Part shown: positions 36,041 to 48,170 of the stretch, one piece after another | How the letters are laid out: each line of letters opens with the position of its first letter | Position numbering within the stretch: the stretch's first letter is position 1 | DNA from: Rhododendron vialii | Taxonomy: Eukaryota > Streptophyta > Magnoliopsida > Ericales > Ericaceae | DNA length: 64,000 nucleotides | NCBI RefSeq assembly: GCF_030253575.1 | Contig: NC_080563.1 | Coordinates: 35,511,001 to 35,575,000, forward strand | Reading direction: 5' to 3' | Notes under the pieces: model-generated | The model's input: only the letters and a program-made list of their open reading frames with translations | The model's database searches: none | What the model was told of the DNA's origin: nothing | Made by a program: the position numbers and the translations under genes

Positions 36041-37275
36041 GCTTTAGATGAACACATACTGGGGAGGGGGTGCGGGGAGCGGAGGGACCTAGAATCTCCT
36101 AAGGTGGGAGAGCCTAAAGAGCATATATAGATTATATATCATAAATATGTGTATAAAATATCAATTAAATACTTAACCATTAAAGGAAAAGTGATACGGA
36201 TTGAGAATTTTCCCGATCAGTGTAATGATTGGAAGTTACATATTTTCCGTTCGCAATATTTCTTGACTGATATGATTTTCATATTCTTATTTCCATAATG
36301 GCATAACTCCATTAAAAGTAAGAGAATAACTGCCTTAAAGCCCGATAAGCTTCCATCTTAGTTAGGAGAGAGATTTCGTCTCGAGGGGAACGAGCTCCCT
36401 TCAAGCCCCATGTTGGGAGCGCCGATCCGAGCTCCCAACTAGGGGAGCGCACCCATTTTAGAAGAATTCTGCCATTAAGTCTCGAGTCTTTTTAGTGATC
36501 TGTATTAGAAATCAGTTTGAAGCCACTTGAGTGAAGTGTCCTTATGCATTGTACTGTAGTTTACATATGATTGCGGATGTAAGGAAGCGAATATTGGCTT
36601 TGTGAAGTGTGGTCAATTGGGTGCAAACCAGGTGTCTGATTTCCAGCCGCTTTAGGCTTTAGGTTTTATTCAGCTATGATGAGTCATTGGCATCTGGGTG
36701 GGTACGTGAAAAATTATTCGATGTCCCTGTGGCACTGCCACCCCAAGCCTCTCCTCAATCACACATTTCCGTGTGACCCGACACCCGAGACTTAGTGTGG
36801 GGACCCCACAACAATGTGTGGTGGAGAGAGGCTTGGGACACCGCCATGTGGTGCCCCAAGGGGACTGAATAATCCCTCGTAGTACGTTTTTTCGAGGGCT
36901 ATATAATTGAGGTTTTTGTAATGTAAAAGGTATTTAAAAAATGGGAAAACTACTCGGACTATTGCTTTCATTTGCCCTCTAGTATAACTCCACATCAAAT
37001 TGTCTTCCTGTCTCCTTTGTCATAAGTAAGAGTGAAACCGTTCAAAGGTTTGTTGAATACATGCAACATTGCTATTTCAAGACTTACAATACTAGAAGTA
37101 CAATCCAATAGTATCGGCTGATAATACAAAGCAAAGTAAAAAGTAGAAGAAATTTTGAAGGATCACTAGTTCAATGCACTATGTTAAATAGAGCATTAGG
37201 TTTATTTGGTATCGTATTTCATATATACTCAGTGGAAAAGTGGCTTTTTCTCGTCTCTGATGAATCTTTGCGGCT
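36041..37275. other. intergenic; 3' flank of receptor kinase A
   Basis: No gene was seen. Bases 37141-37275 are homologous to 60970-61110 downstream of receptor kinase B (shared AGAGCATTAGGTTTATTTGG and TTTCATATATACTCA), marking the duplicated block. Confidence 0.6.
36708..36878. repeat. imperfect inverted repeat, MITE-like
   Basis: The left arm (ATTATTCGATGTCCC, then CACCCCAAGCCTCTC) pairs with the complement of the right arm (ATTATTCAGTCCCC, then GTCCCAAGCCTCTC). Length is about 170 bp with no ORF. Confidence 0.65.
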
Positions 37276-40200
37276 CTAAGGGAGTTTTTGGGTGGACAAC
37301 AGTTGGGAAATGATGTGCATGGCGGGTCTAGATTGTGGATTGGTATCCAAGCATGCTTTTGCCAACTTTATAATGCACATCACTACCTCCTCAACTTCAG
37401 GAGACGGAGGTAAAAGGCGTTGGTCCAATACATCTCTCAGCTGTACATTTTCAATGGCCAGTGTTGATAGGGAGGAAATCAAATCTCCCGGATGCTTCCC
37501 CTTGATCACTTCTAGTGCTAACACTCCAAAGCTATACACGTCACACTTTTCAGTTACCTTCATTGTGTAAGCAAGCTCTGCAAAAGGGAGTGAGAGATCA
37601 ATCAGAGTTCGTAGCACCTCCTTCAAAGAAACTGAGAAATTCTACCTTGGTCAAGCAATATATGGTCCATGGATTAACATAAAAGATGAATGCTCTTTAA
37701 GGAGGACCCTGGTGTGTCTGTGCAACAGGAAGTATCATATATAAAGCAATCGTTACCTGGTGCAACATATCCGCAGGTTCCTGCAAGTGCACTCCAATTT
37801 GAGGAATCCAACTTTAGAAGTTTAGCCATGCCAAAGTCTGAAACTCGGGCCTCATACTCGTCATCAATCAAAATGTTGTTGCTTGATATGTCGCGGTGAA
37901 CGATTGGTGGTTTGCAATCATGGTGCATGTATGACAAAGCATGTGCGACACCCTTGATAATATTCAACCTTTTTGGCCAATCCAATTGTTTTGCTTCTTC
38001 GTCTCTGTTGAAAATCGAAGCCAAGCTTCCCCTTTCGAGGTACTCATAAACCAGAAATGAGTTACGGGCATGCGAACAGAACCCAAAAAACTTTACTATG
38101 TTGCGATGCTTGATTTCAGTTAGTGCCCTTACCTCGTTCAAGAAACCTCGACGATCGTCCTTCTCAGACAAGTTATGAAGTTTCTTCACAGCCACTGTAT
38201 TGGCTGATGGAAGTGTTGCTTGGTTATTGGCTGATGGAAGTGTTGCTTTGTATACAGCTCCATATCCTCCTTTTCCAATGCAATATGTGGCATCAAAATC
38301 GTTTGTGGCTTCTAGGATATCATTGTACACTGCTCTTCCATCGTAGATTGATATAGAGAAGAGATCTTTATATTTGGCGCCATCTTCTATGTGTGACTTT
38401 CTTTTTCTTCGGTTGGAGATGATTAGAAATCTGGCGAATGCACTTACAAGTAAAAGCGCTCCACCAAGAGGGAGCACAATTACAAGAACAAGAGTCCGGT
38501 GGTCCTTTTGGTATTTGCATGGCTGCAATCCTGCGACATTTCCACATATACATGGCTGCAATCCTGTGACATTTCCACACAAGCCTTTGTTCCCTTGGAG
38601 GCCGTCTATAGAAGCATTCATGAAGGCTTCGCTCATGGGAATGGGACCCTCCAACTCATTGAAGGATACGTCAATGTGCACCAACCAATTCATGTCTTGG
38701 AAAACTCTGGGAATTAAACCAGATAAATGATTGTGGGAGAGGTCTAGCCACTCCAAACTCATCAAACTTGCCATCTCCGACGGTATCTCCCCCATAAGTG
38801 AATTTCGACTGAGATCCACGTGAGATAGGGGAGATATCTTTCCCAATTGACGTGGGACTTCTTGGCTAAAATTGTTGTTGCTCAAGTTCAAGTAATTCAG
38901 TTTGATGCAATTATCTAGATTTCCCGCTGCTATTGACCCACTTAACCTGTTTATGGACAGGTCAAGCTTTTCTAGTTCAGCTAGTGATCCGATTTCTCTT
39001 GGTATACCACCGGAAAGCTGGTTGTCATTGAGATACAGTTCCCATAGAGAACTCACCTTCCCTAATTCCTTTGGAATCTCTCCGGTCAAATGATTCGACG
39101 AAAGATCAAGCCTGTGTAGTTGAGCTGAATCTCCCAACTCTGGTGGTATGCTGCCTGTGATATTGTTCCCTGCCATTCGCAGGGATTGCAATTTCGGGCA
39201 CTTCCTCCAGTTTCCAGAGATTTTGCCATAGAATTCGTTGCGACTTAGATCCAAGTAGTCGAGATGTGGGTAGACCCCAAAATCTTCTGATATGTTTCCA
39301 GTCAGTTGGTTTCCTTCAAGGCGGACTCTGACTAGGCTAGAGCAATCTCTCAAGCTTCTAGGAATATGGCCCGTTAGCTGATTGGCGTCGACTGTGAAAT
39401 TCTGAAGCTTCCTACCTTGGCAAATATCTGGGAGATTCCCGCAAAATTGATTTCCGTCCATTTCCAACACGATCAAGTTTTTCAAATTGCGAAATTCTTG
39501 TGGAATAGGACCAGAAAGGTTATTTACGCGCAAGAATAAGTACGATAATTCGGACAAGTCTCCTATTGAAGCTGGAATGGAACCGTTAAGTTGGTTATCA
39601 TTCAATTCCAAGTTCACAAGAGACTTCAAGTTTCCTAGTTCATTTGGAATGGAACCAGAAAGTGTGTTGTTGAATAGGCTCAACGAAGTCAGCCGATTCA
39701 AGTTTCCAAAAGAGGAAGGAATGGGACCAGTTAGTCTATTGCTATCCATTTGAACCAACTCAAGATTTGTGAGATTTCCTATTTCTGCAGGAATGGAACC
39801 GGAAAGTTGATTATGAAATAGGAATAGAGAAACCAAGTTGCTCAAATTGCGCAAAGGAGGAGGAATAGGACCACTAAGATAATTGGTGGACAAAGAAAGC
39901 TCAGAAAGAGACTTCAACTGGCCTATCTCTGGAGGAATTGAGCCGGTCAATTGATTGTCTGCCAAATGGAGTGTTTCAAGATTTGTTAAGTGACCGATTT
40001 CAGGTGGAATATTTCCAGAAAACTCATTAACTGACAAATCAAGGTATACAATCGGGAGTGAGCTGATTTGAGGTGGGATGGGACCAGAGAGTTCATTCAT
40101 ACTTAGATCAACATAAGCAAGCTTCTGGAACAATGAGAATGGAAAGGTCTCAAGAGTACCCTTCATGCTTGAATTCGTGAGGTTCAGCCGGGTGACTCTT

Positions 40201-40445
40201 CCTTCAGCATTAATGCAAGAAACCCCAAACCAGTTACATGGGCTACTACCACTTGAACTGGAGCCATTTTTTGCACCAAGAGTCCATGTTGCTAGCACTG
40301 AACTATTGGCACTCTGAAGGGTTTCTTTCCATTTGAGGAGAGCATTAGCCTCTTCAACAGAAGCAGAGGCAGTATCCAGTGAGGAAAAAAGTACAACGGA
40401 AAGGACAATGGAAACAGGGCAGAGTAGTTTTTGTAAAAGCCCCAT
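37276..40445 (-). CDS. LRR receptor-like kinase A (MIK2-like), two exons, 996 aa
   Basis: Exon 1 is 40445-37757 and exon 2 is 37577-37276, joined by a GT-AG intron of 179 bp that splits the APE motif (VAP-G|AG-L). The protein has an N-terminal signal peptide (about 1-29), an LRRNT region ([13 protein letters not shown], then NWFGVSC), some two dozen 24-residue LRRs with the LxGxIP signature, a transmembrane segment near 648-673, and a kinase domain. Kinase motifs are [33 protein letters not shown] and [14 protein letters not shown]-type (RD) kinases of this group sense peptides or cell-wall cues at the plasma membrane. Two short in-frame tandem duplications (at 38190-38245 and 38518-38582) distinguish it from copy B. 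Assignment to the MIK2 group rests on overall resemblance and is not a phylogeny. Confidence 0.9.
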
Positions 40446-41159
40446 GTTTTGTTTCTTTCCCTTATGGTAAGTCTTTCATGATGACCAAGTTCGATTTTAT
40501 AGTGACATTTAGTGTCACCATGTTTGCTTATAGACTTTGGAATTTAAAATGTTTGGGTCCCTTTTCTTATCACTGACTGTAAAAAAAGAGGAGAAATGAG
40601 GATCAGATGTAGTAAGACTTCTTTTTTGGACAAGGTCTTTCTTAATTAGTGAAAAAGATTGGTATTTTCCATCATCGTCACGCTTTTGAAAAGTTCTTAG
40701 AAAGAATTTCCGCTACATGAATGTTGAATGAAATTAGTGGATGTAATGACCCGATTTGCATACGCAATTGCTTTCAAACTTTCGATGTGAAACTGAGTGG
40801 TATTTTTGAGATTAGATTTTGGTAATGGTATACGAACAAATTTTAGTAAATTAAGAATCATCACTGTGGTTTATAATCTAAATGTCGTGTGATTTTATAG
40901 AGGTGACATCATGTGGACTCTGATACGATTATCTGAGAGTGTGTGTCCAAAAGTTAGATGTCCCTAAACTTAAACATGGACTATTTTGGGTTATGGGGCT
41001 GAAAGTTGGGTATGGGTAGGAGAACTATGCCTCGAGGCTTATTTGTATTATGTTTCATACAACTATGTCTGGTTAATATGTTGTGGGTTATTCAAGATTT
41101 ATTACTTGGAATGAAGTGAAATTAGGATACGGAATATGCAACTTCAATCTCTCATATGA
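40446..41159. other. upstream region of receptor kinase A
   Basis: AT-rich; presumably promoter. No element was identified. Confidence 0.4.
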
Positions 41160-41497
41160 TGTTAGAGTTTTTCCCACATTGGTTAACCACCAAAACTAGT
41201 AGTATATGAGTCTGGGTGGCCTCTCCACTCATTGCTAATTGGTTTTGAGTTGGATGTTTTAACATGGTATTAGAGCTTGATTTTTGTAGGATTTTAGACA
41301 AGACTCTCTTGATTGATTGCCCTGTTGTTTGTGCCTTTAGTACACCTTGTTTTGTCGTTAACTTCTCCACGTGCGGGTCAGGAATCGGACGTACGAGGGA
41401 GTGTTTGAGTTTTTCTCACATTGGTTAATCATAACCTCCAAAACTAGTATAGGAGCCTAAGTGGCCTTTCAAATTGGTTTTGAGTCGGATGCTTTCA
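41160..41497 (+). mobile_element. second TRIM-like retrotransposon
   Basis: The LTRs are 41160-41264 and 41402-41497, both starting TGTT-GAGTTTTTC-CACATTGGTTAA and sharing TTGGTTTTGAGT-GGATG. A primer-binding site, TGGTATTAGAGCTTG, directly follows the first LTR, and a purine run, CGAGGGAG, precedes the second. No exact TSD was seen and the LTRs are diverged, so it is older than the one in the annexin intron. It has no ORF. Confidence 0.85.
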
Positions 41498-42556
41498 TAT
41501 ATGTAAAATGCTAGAAATGTTTATTTACGAGCTAATGTGGGATTTTTCTTCAAATCCCATAAAAGTAAGAAAATTGAAGTCTAAACTGTTGTGCATCTTG
41601 CTTGGGTTAGGAAAGAGTGTGAACTCACACTTACAGCATCTCCATCTCATCTCTTACCCGTTCTCCGTTTGGAGACTCAAAAATAGTAGAGCATATCATA
41701 GCAATAAAATCACTATTTCGGAGAATTGATGAGCCCTAAATCGAAAAATGAAGATTTAGCACATCAAAATCGAAATCTTTATTCCGAAGAATGAAAGGGA
41801 AACGTGATTGGAGTGCACATTTTCCCTTTGTTTAAGAAATCTTTGTCCAGTTTGGTAAGAAATGGAGGTGCACTAGTGCTTGACTCTGGAGTCTGGAGTG
41901 CATAGTGATTAGGAAAGGGTACTTTTGAATCTGCTTTCTAAATCAGCCAGTGGTCCATCTTCTTGTTGCGGTACTGCCATATTTATATGTATAAACCATT
42001 CTTCATTTAGTCCAAAGCTTATGGTTAGTGGAAGTGAATGATGCTTCATCACCGAAAGTAACTGTGTGGTGCTACATGAGACAGCTTTGACAGATGACAT
42101 TTGCGCGTGCATCGAGTGTAAACTTAACCAACTTTTTTTGATTATTAAACTAAACCAACTTAATCGAGTTTAATTCATGGTCGATGGAGTCATTAGGTAA
42201 ATAGTAAATATATCATTTGTCTTGGATTACTCTCTTTTTTTTTTTTTTTTTGGCTTTTTCTGAATTTTGGTTAGATTAGTGTAAATTTTTTGGTCTTTTT
42301 TAAACTTCCGTGAATATTATTTTGCTTTTCTAATTTCTCTCGCCGAGACAAATATTTAGTCTAAAAAAAAATCTGTCGATAACACATGTAAATGTGATGA
42401 ACCCCTCTGAATCACCCCGAGAACTACCATCGTTTTGATTTTCCCAGAAAAAGGTTACATAATACGGTATGTGCGAAATTTGATTCAAGTAAAGTTGGAC
42501 ACTCCAGAAGTTCTATAGTTAGCTTTCCGGTTATACAGGTGGTTGCCTAGTTGGTA
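41498..42556. other. intergenic, no gene seen
   Basis: AT-rich sequence. At 42230-42370 is a fragment with a CTCGCCGAGACAAAT motif, like the MITE debris at 11095 and 44050. Confidence 0.4.
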
Positions 42557-42655
42557 TTCAACAAAACTTGATATCACATCATGCAGTAATCTCCAACGTG
42601 AGAGAAAATGTAGTCTACATTTTACTTCTTGAGTAAATAGATGCATTTGGGATTC
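42557..42655. repeat. 100-bp dispersed repeat, copy 1 (partner 58960-59060)
   Basis: TTCAACAAAACTTGATATCA and the following stretch to GATGCATTTGGGATTCAT are about 90% identical to 58960-59060, in the same orientation. Both lie near receptor kinase sequence. Confidence 0.85.
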
Positions 42656-42769
42656 ATACTTTTGAAGTTTGCCTCTTTTTTTTATTTTTTATTTCCCTTA
42701 TTTATAATACCTGGTGCATTGGCCATACAGAGTTTTCAAGCATACAAACATTTAAGAAAAGACTTGAAA

Positions 42770-43170
42770 TCTCCTATTTTGTTCTGCTAATATATCTAGC
42801 TCAACAATTCCCCGCAGAATTTTACTAGGAGTTGCCCCACCGTTGCGGTGAGGAAGGACTCGGCCAGAGGTTGCCTTTGAGTCGGTATCTCCTTGGATAC
42901 TTGGTTCATGGATGGCAGAGATTGCGGACTGGAGCTCAAGCATGTATTCAAATGCAAGCTTCATGGCAGAGCCTACTAGTTGTGCAACTTGATCCATCGG
43001 AGGTAAGAGGCGTTGGTCCACTACATCCTTCAACAATATGTCATCGGCAGAGGTTGGTGGCGACGATGATAGAAATGAGATGAAGGCACCGGGATGATTT
43101 CCCTAGATCACTTCAACGCTACCACTCAAAACTGGGAACCATCGCATTTCTTGTTCACTTCCATTGTATA
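42770..43170 (-). pseudogene. receptor kinase remnant (exon 2 region)
   Basis: On the minus strand, TMEVNKKCD is followed by an interrupted frame and then by LLKDVVDQRLLPP, matching [14 protein letters not shown] and [13 protein letters not shown] of the intact kinases. Stops and shifts lie between the two parts. Only the last-exon portion of the kinase is visible; no LRR exon was found nearby. It is a third, dead copy of the tandem family. Confidence 0.82.
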
Positions 43171-43865
43171 AGCAAACAAATAGGTTAATTGAAAGTACTC
43201 ATTCTGTTGTTGCATCGATGTTCAAATTCCATTTTCCTGCATGTCACTTGTCAATTCAAGTTCTAAGAATCCGTTTGTTGGCCGGACTAGTCTGAGTTAT
43301 TGAAATCAGGACGCCGAATAAGAGAAGGATATGGTAGAAGACTAGAGGTAGAGATTGTTTTATACTTGGTTTGATTGGTAGTAGTTTGTATGGGTGGATA
43401 AAATTGAGTGGATGGTGCAAGAAATGTATTATTTACTTGCTTGCCCTTCAAAGTTTTTAATATCTAAGTTTGGAGATCGAGAGATATAATTGTGTAATAA
43501 CAGGGGAAGGGGGACTAGTTATGGACAGAGTTGGAGGTGTTCGTATATGTTCTGGCTACAGAGGGACTATTTAGTCCCCGAGATTAAATAGTCGGGTGTG
43601 TGCGCGCGCGTACGAGATACCTGACTAGCTAGCTGAGCACATTAAAAGAACATAACTAACGTTAGTTAACAAGTTTTTGGGATTCAACTTTGCTAATTAT
43701 ACACAGCTCAACCATTGGTGTGTTTCTACAAGTATATTTTCGCTTTGGGATTAGTTAAGATTGGAAGATTATTATCTTAATTAGGACAAGTTTGGATTAA
43801 TCAGTTGTACCAAGGAAAGTTAACAGTCAAAACCGATATTAATCGCCAGCGTCAGCACACTAAGG
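43171..43865. other. intergenic, no gene seen
   Basis: No coding similarity or repeat resolved. Confidence 0.35.
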
Positions 43866-44590
43866 GTGTGGTTGGACAACAAATTTTTAGTATTATTGTG
43901 AGTGGGTCGGTTTTTCTTTTAACATTTCTTAACCACTTTTCTTAACCACTTTCTAGCAAAAATGTGACTTTTCGGGATAAAAAATAGTTATTTCTTAAAA
44001 TACTTGGGTAAAAGTTAAAAAAAAAAAATACTTTTCCAATTCCTCTCGTCGAGACGAATCAATAACCCAACAAAAGTTTGACACAAAAGTAACAAATGCG
44101 AAAAAAAAAGTTTGTAGATCGTCTGTTTTAGTAGTTGTTTCGAGTATCCCGGAACAAATTTCTCAACAAAATTTCCTTGAATCCAAAGGGCTTGAAGTAC
44201 ATGGACTTCTCTTGCTCGGGCAAAGCTGGCGTTCTTCTGGACTTATTTTTGAGATAAGAGTCCCAAATTAAGTTCACTTATTCTCCTGAAGTCAAAATAA
44301 GTTTTAGGTCAACGCTTCCCAAACAAGCCCGTGACTGCTCGTGAAATGACAAAAATGCCTCCCCATGTATTTCCCAATGTGGATAACTTATCAAAATGGG
44401 AAAGGGACAATATTGTAATCGTATTTGTCTCGGCCAATTAAGTTTTTAGGAGAAATAAGTTTGGAAGAACACTTGATCTAAACTTATTCCCAAATAAGTT
44501 CCAAAATAAGTTTAGCTCCTATTTTAAGTCTACAAGAACGCCACCTTACCATCTTCTCTTTGTTACGTTGTCCAACAACAGACCTAAAGG
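43866..44590. mobile_element. probable MITE interrupted by another element
   Basis: The left end TGTGGTTGGACAACAAAT pairs with the complement of the right end, TCTGTTGTTGGACAACGTAA. The interior has the CTCGTCGAGACGAATC motif. The element at 44227-44543 appears nested within it. Confidence 0.5.
44227..44543. mobile_element. nested inverted-repeat element
   Basis: The left end TGGCGTTCTTCTGGACTTAT and the complement of the right end, TGGCGTTCTTGTAGACTTAA, are inverted repeats of over 20 bp. AATAAGTT-rich arms continue inward. No TSD was resolved. Confidence 0.65.
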
Positions 44591-45399
44591 TTGCCTACAG
44601 GTAATTATGGCCCCACCGGTATTTCAATAATCACCGTAAGTCCTTGAGCAAATGCCCTTTCCAGATGAAGCGCAGATCGCAATTCATAATGGATCGTTAG
44701 CACAACACAAGTAGAAGCACGAATACAAAGGGCCGTGCAATTCAATCTAGAATGGCAAACGCTGATGTAAAACAATGATTGTGTTTCAAAATCGTAAGAA
44801 TTCTAGCCTTCCAACTACAAAAATAAGTCGTTAAGGTCGATTACAATGCCATTACATCATAAAGTAAATCGATAAAACAAAGTCTTCCCGCTTACACAAA
44901 TGTAATCCTGTGGAGTTAAAAATCCTGATATTGAAGTAGTCTGTTTCGAAATGATGTAACCTGATGTAGCCATCTTCACCACCACTTGAAAAACTGTATC
45001 AAAAACGAACACACAGGAAAAAGTCAGATTTATGAAATTTTTAGGTCACCATTTGCTGTTGGTATTTTAGTCACAAGCAGAGGTCAACAGATACATACCC
45101 CTTCATGCCTTTTGTTATGCACCTAAAAGTCTGAAACCAATATAGCAAAAAGAAACAATAGAGAGAAGAATGTACTACTAGATACGTTGTCAATCTAATG
45201 AGAAAAACGACACTAGCTACGCAAGGTACGTATCATTATTAAAAACAAAAAAAACAAAAAAACCTCTAATTATGCTTTCTTGGGGATTGTGGAGGACTTC
45301 TAGTCCCAAGATCTATATACCTCGAACTTCGACTGTTAACAGCCGGCAAGTTGCTGCAGCAACACCATGAAGCAACACCATAGACAATAGTTTTCAATC

Positions 45400-45735
45400 T
45401 TGATGGTGATGCATTACCGTTGCTAATACCCCATACAATTTCCTTTCCTGGTCGCCCTCTTCACTCATTACCCCTACGAGTGCACCTGTTATGTTCATAC
45501 TCTGAATCCTGACTGGGATAAACTTGATCCAAGGTCAATTCGGTGCATTTTCCTGGGGTACTCGCACACTCAGAAAGGGTACAAGTGTTACTCACCATCT
45601 CTACGTCGTCATTTTATTTGTGTTGATGTCATGTTTAATGAGTTATTATCCTTTTTCTCAGGTCACCGTACTCCAGTTGACCTTTCTGAGACTGAGTCTG
45701 TGTTTCCTGTTTGTGCATTGCTTGTAGTTGGATTT
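45400..45735 (+). pseudogene. Ty1-copia integrase fragment
   Basis: In one frame the + strand reads CYVHTLNPDWDKLDP, then RSIRCIFLGYSHTQKGYKCY, then LRRHFICVDVMFNE. This is the C-terminal integrase region of Ty1-copia polyproteins (the FLGYS-x-x-QKGYxCY signature). The upstream part is degraded, and no LTR, protease or reverse transcriptase remains nearby. It lies in the last intron of the eIF3i pseudogene, on the opposite strand. Confidence 0.85.
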
Positions 45736-45991
45736 TATGCCAGCTCTGCCTAAATACCCTTGTGAATTCTGCAAACAAATGAGTCCTGATCATTTAGCTT
45801 TTGCTGTTTGGATTCCCTACTTTTGTCTCCCAACAAAACGTGTAGGTGTGCACCATATTTGAGAAAACAAAATATGGCTAGCCATGCACAAAGAAAATCC
45901 ATATCCACAATATTTCGAAACGAACCAATAACCGAAATTACACTAGCTATGGTAAGCCATCTTAATGAGCTACAAGTCATATAATTCCAAA

Positions 45992-47016
45992 CAGGGGCGG
46001 ATCCAGTGTAGGCACAGAAGGGTCACGTGACCCCCTTGAAAAAAAAATGTAGAATATATTAAATAGCCTAAAATCTTGAAAATCTGCTCTAGTGTTCCAG
46101 CGGTAAGGCGCTGGCTCTCCACAATATCGATCCAAGTTCAAGTCCCAGCTCCACCATTTCAATTTTTTAGTGTTTAAATGGTTCCAAAAGTAATTGGCAT
46201 TTGGAGGGCAGAAATAAGGTTCAATTTCAAAATTTTCCTCAATTTCAAACATTTTCCTTCCCTCACAGAAGTGGTTTCCCACTATATAGACTCAACTCTC
46301 CAATAGAAATCATTCTCTTTTTTACTCGAGAGATGGTTTCCCACTAAAATTCAAATTACTCCACTTCCAATAGAAATCCTTCTCTTTCCATAGTAATCTA
46401 ATCTTCCTCCACGTTTTCTTTCCTTTCCTACTCACCCTCTCCACCAATCCATATCTCTTCTAAACTCAAACTAATCCTTGCTTAACATCTACCAAGCCCA
46501 GAATTCTTTTTTTTCAAGATCTTTAGAATCTGGTGTATAGTTTGACTCTATGTATCTAATCTTTAGAAATACAATGAAAAAACAGAAGAAAGTTTCCAGT
46601 TTCTTCAGGCTGTTGTTGATTTTTTTTATTATTACTTGAATTGTAGGAGTACAATTTAAAAGAAAAGGATAAAGGGCAGAAAAGAAAATGTACATAATCT
46701 AACCCAATATTTTTTGAAATTGGATAGTCAATTTGGAACAGAAGTAAGTCAAAAGGAAGACAAACAAATCAGGACGGAGAGAGTATTATAACTATTACTT
46801 TCATATAAAAATACTTATTTTTTTTTAATATAATACATTGTTTTTAGTTTTTCTACAAGCTCAAAAGTAACTAACACTTGCAAGAAAAATATATGCTATA
46901 AATTTATATACTCATCTTTCAAATTAATAATAAAAATTGATGGGCCTTCAAAGGTATATGGCTGGCTGATCTTGAAGGGGTGACCCCCTTGTAGAAAATT
47001 TCTGGATCCGTCACTG
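45992..47016. mobile_element. non-autonomous hAT-type element, 8-bp TSD
   Basis: The left end CAGGGGCGGATCCAG and the complement of the right end, CAGTGACGGATCCAG, are terminal inverted repeats; the next bases (TGACCCCCTTG) also pair. The 8-bp flanks are ATTCCAAA (45984-45991) and CTTCCAAA (47017-47024), one mismatch. At 46085-46155 is a tRNA-like stretch with a B-box-like AGTTCAAGTCC. No transposase. It sits in the last intron of the eIF3i pseudogene. Confidence 0.85.
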
Positions 47017-47949
47017 CTTCCAAATCCTAAGGAGGTTTTTAGACAGAATGCATCTACATGTTAACGAGATAAACAGCGACTCCCCTGACAAGAATTATAC
47101 TAGTTAAACTCATAAGCTTTTGTCGTCATCAGTTTAAAAAGTTTAATCTCTAGGAAATAAGAAGCACCAGAACTCAAAGAAACAATACCTTTTACATCTG
47201 GGTTGAATGCCAAAGCATTTATTGGTCCGAAGTGACCTTTCAGGCCACCTATTTCCTCTTGAAGAAGCTGAATAAAAACAAGGGCGTATGACAATTAGAA
47301 AGGTAACAATTTTAAGAGCTTCTATTCACTTGCAAACCAAATCCTTGATCAATTTCTCGACATTTTAGATATTTTTGGCATTTAGAGCAGTGTATAAACT
47401 CTTGATTGGTCTCTATTATGTACTCATTGGCCTTCTGTTCTTTGCTTTCTTTTGTACATGCGTGGCATCCCCTTGACGGCATATATAAATAAATTTACTT
47501 ATCAAACAAAAAAAAACTCGCAAACTGAATCCATTGGAATACATGTACATAATAGAGACCAATTTATTTACCTTATCGTACATGTACATAATTCGTGTAC
47601 GTAATTCGAAACTTTACCTTATCGTAGAATTTGGCTTCAAACTTCCCAGCGCGGTGGTCGGTTGTTGTGACAGCTGCTGCATCCTGACCACCTCCAAGGA
47701 CCACCTGGAAGTATCAAATGTCCAAGACCTTAATTTACTAAAACTACTTGTGAACGAATTCAAGGTACATGGAAAAATAAACCCTTGAGAGTTAGTATCT
47801 ACTGTCACAACAGGACAACATGCTAGCACTATAACACATACATAAAGTAGCACATGCAAAACTAAGAAAGTACAATATCCAAGTCCTTTTCACCACCAAA
47901 GATATGAATAACCTTCAACCAAATTTAGACTCCCAAAAACACATTGAAC

Positions 47950-48170
47950 ATAAACTCTTTGATTGCATTAATGACATGGAAAAATTAAATGACTATTTGA
48001 TCAACTAATTGACTCTTTGACAACATTTAACATTAATGACATGAAAAAACCAAAATGACTCTTTGATCAACGATCATGTAATTGACTGTTTGACTACATT
48101 TACTGACATGAAAAACCAAATGACTCTTTAATCAACTAATTGACTGTAAAGACTTTGACTAGAAATTAAA
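47950..48170. repeat. three imperfect tandem units of about 70 bp
   Basis: The phrase AATGACATG-AAAAA-CCAAATGACTCTTTGATCAAC followed by TAATTGACT recurs about three times with changes. It is in an intron of the eIF3i pseudogene. Confidence 0.7.

Noticed and set aside
38123-39753. Several plus-strand ORFs across receptor kinase A
   Set aside because: Antisense shadows of the LRR and kinase coding frame, repeated in copy B at 62879-63874.
46085-46157. Possible tRNA gene in the second hAT element
   Set aside because: The B box is good, but acceptor and anticodon stems could not be paired by eye, and it lies inside a transposon with a TSD.
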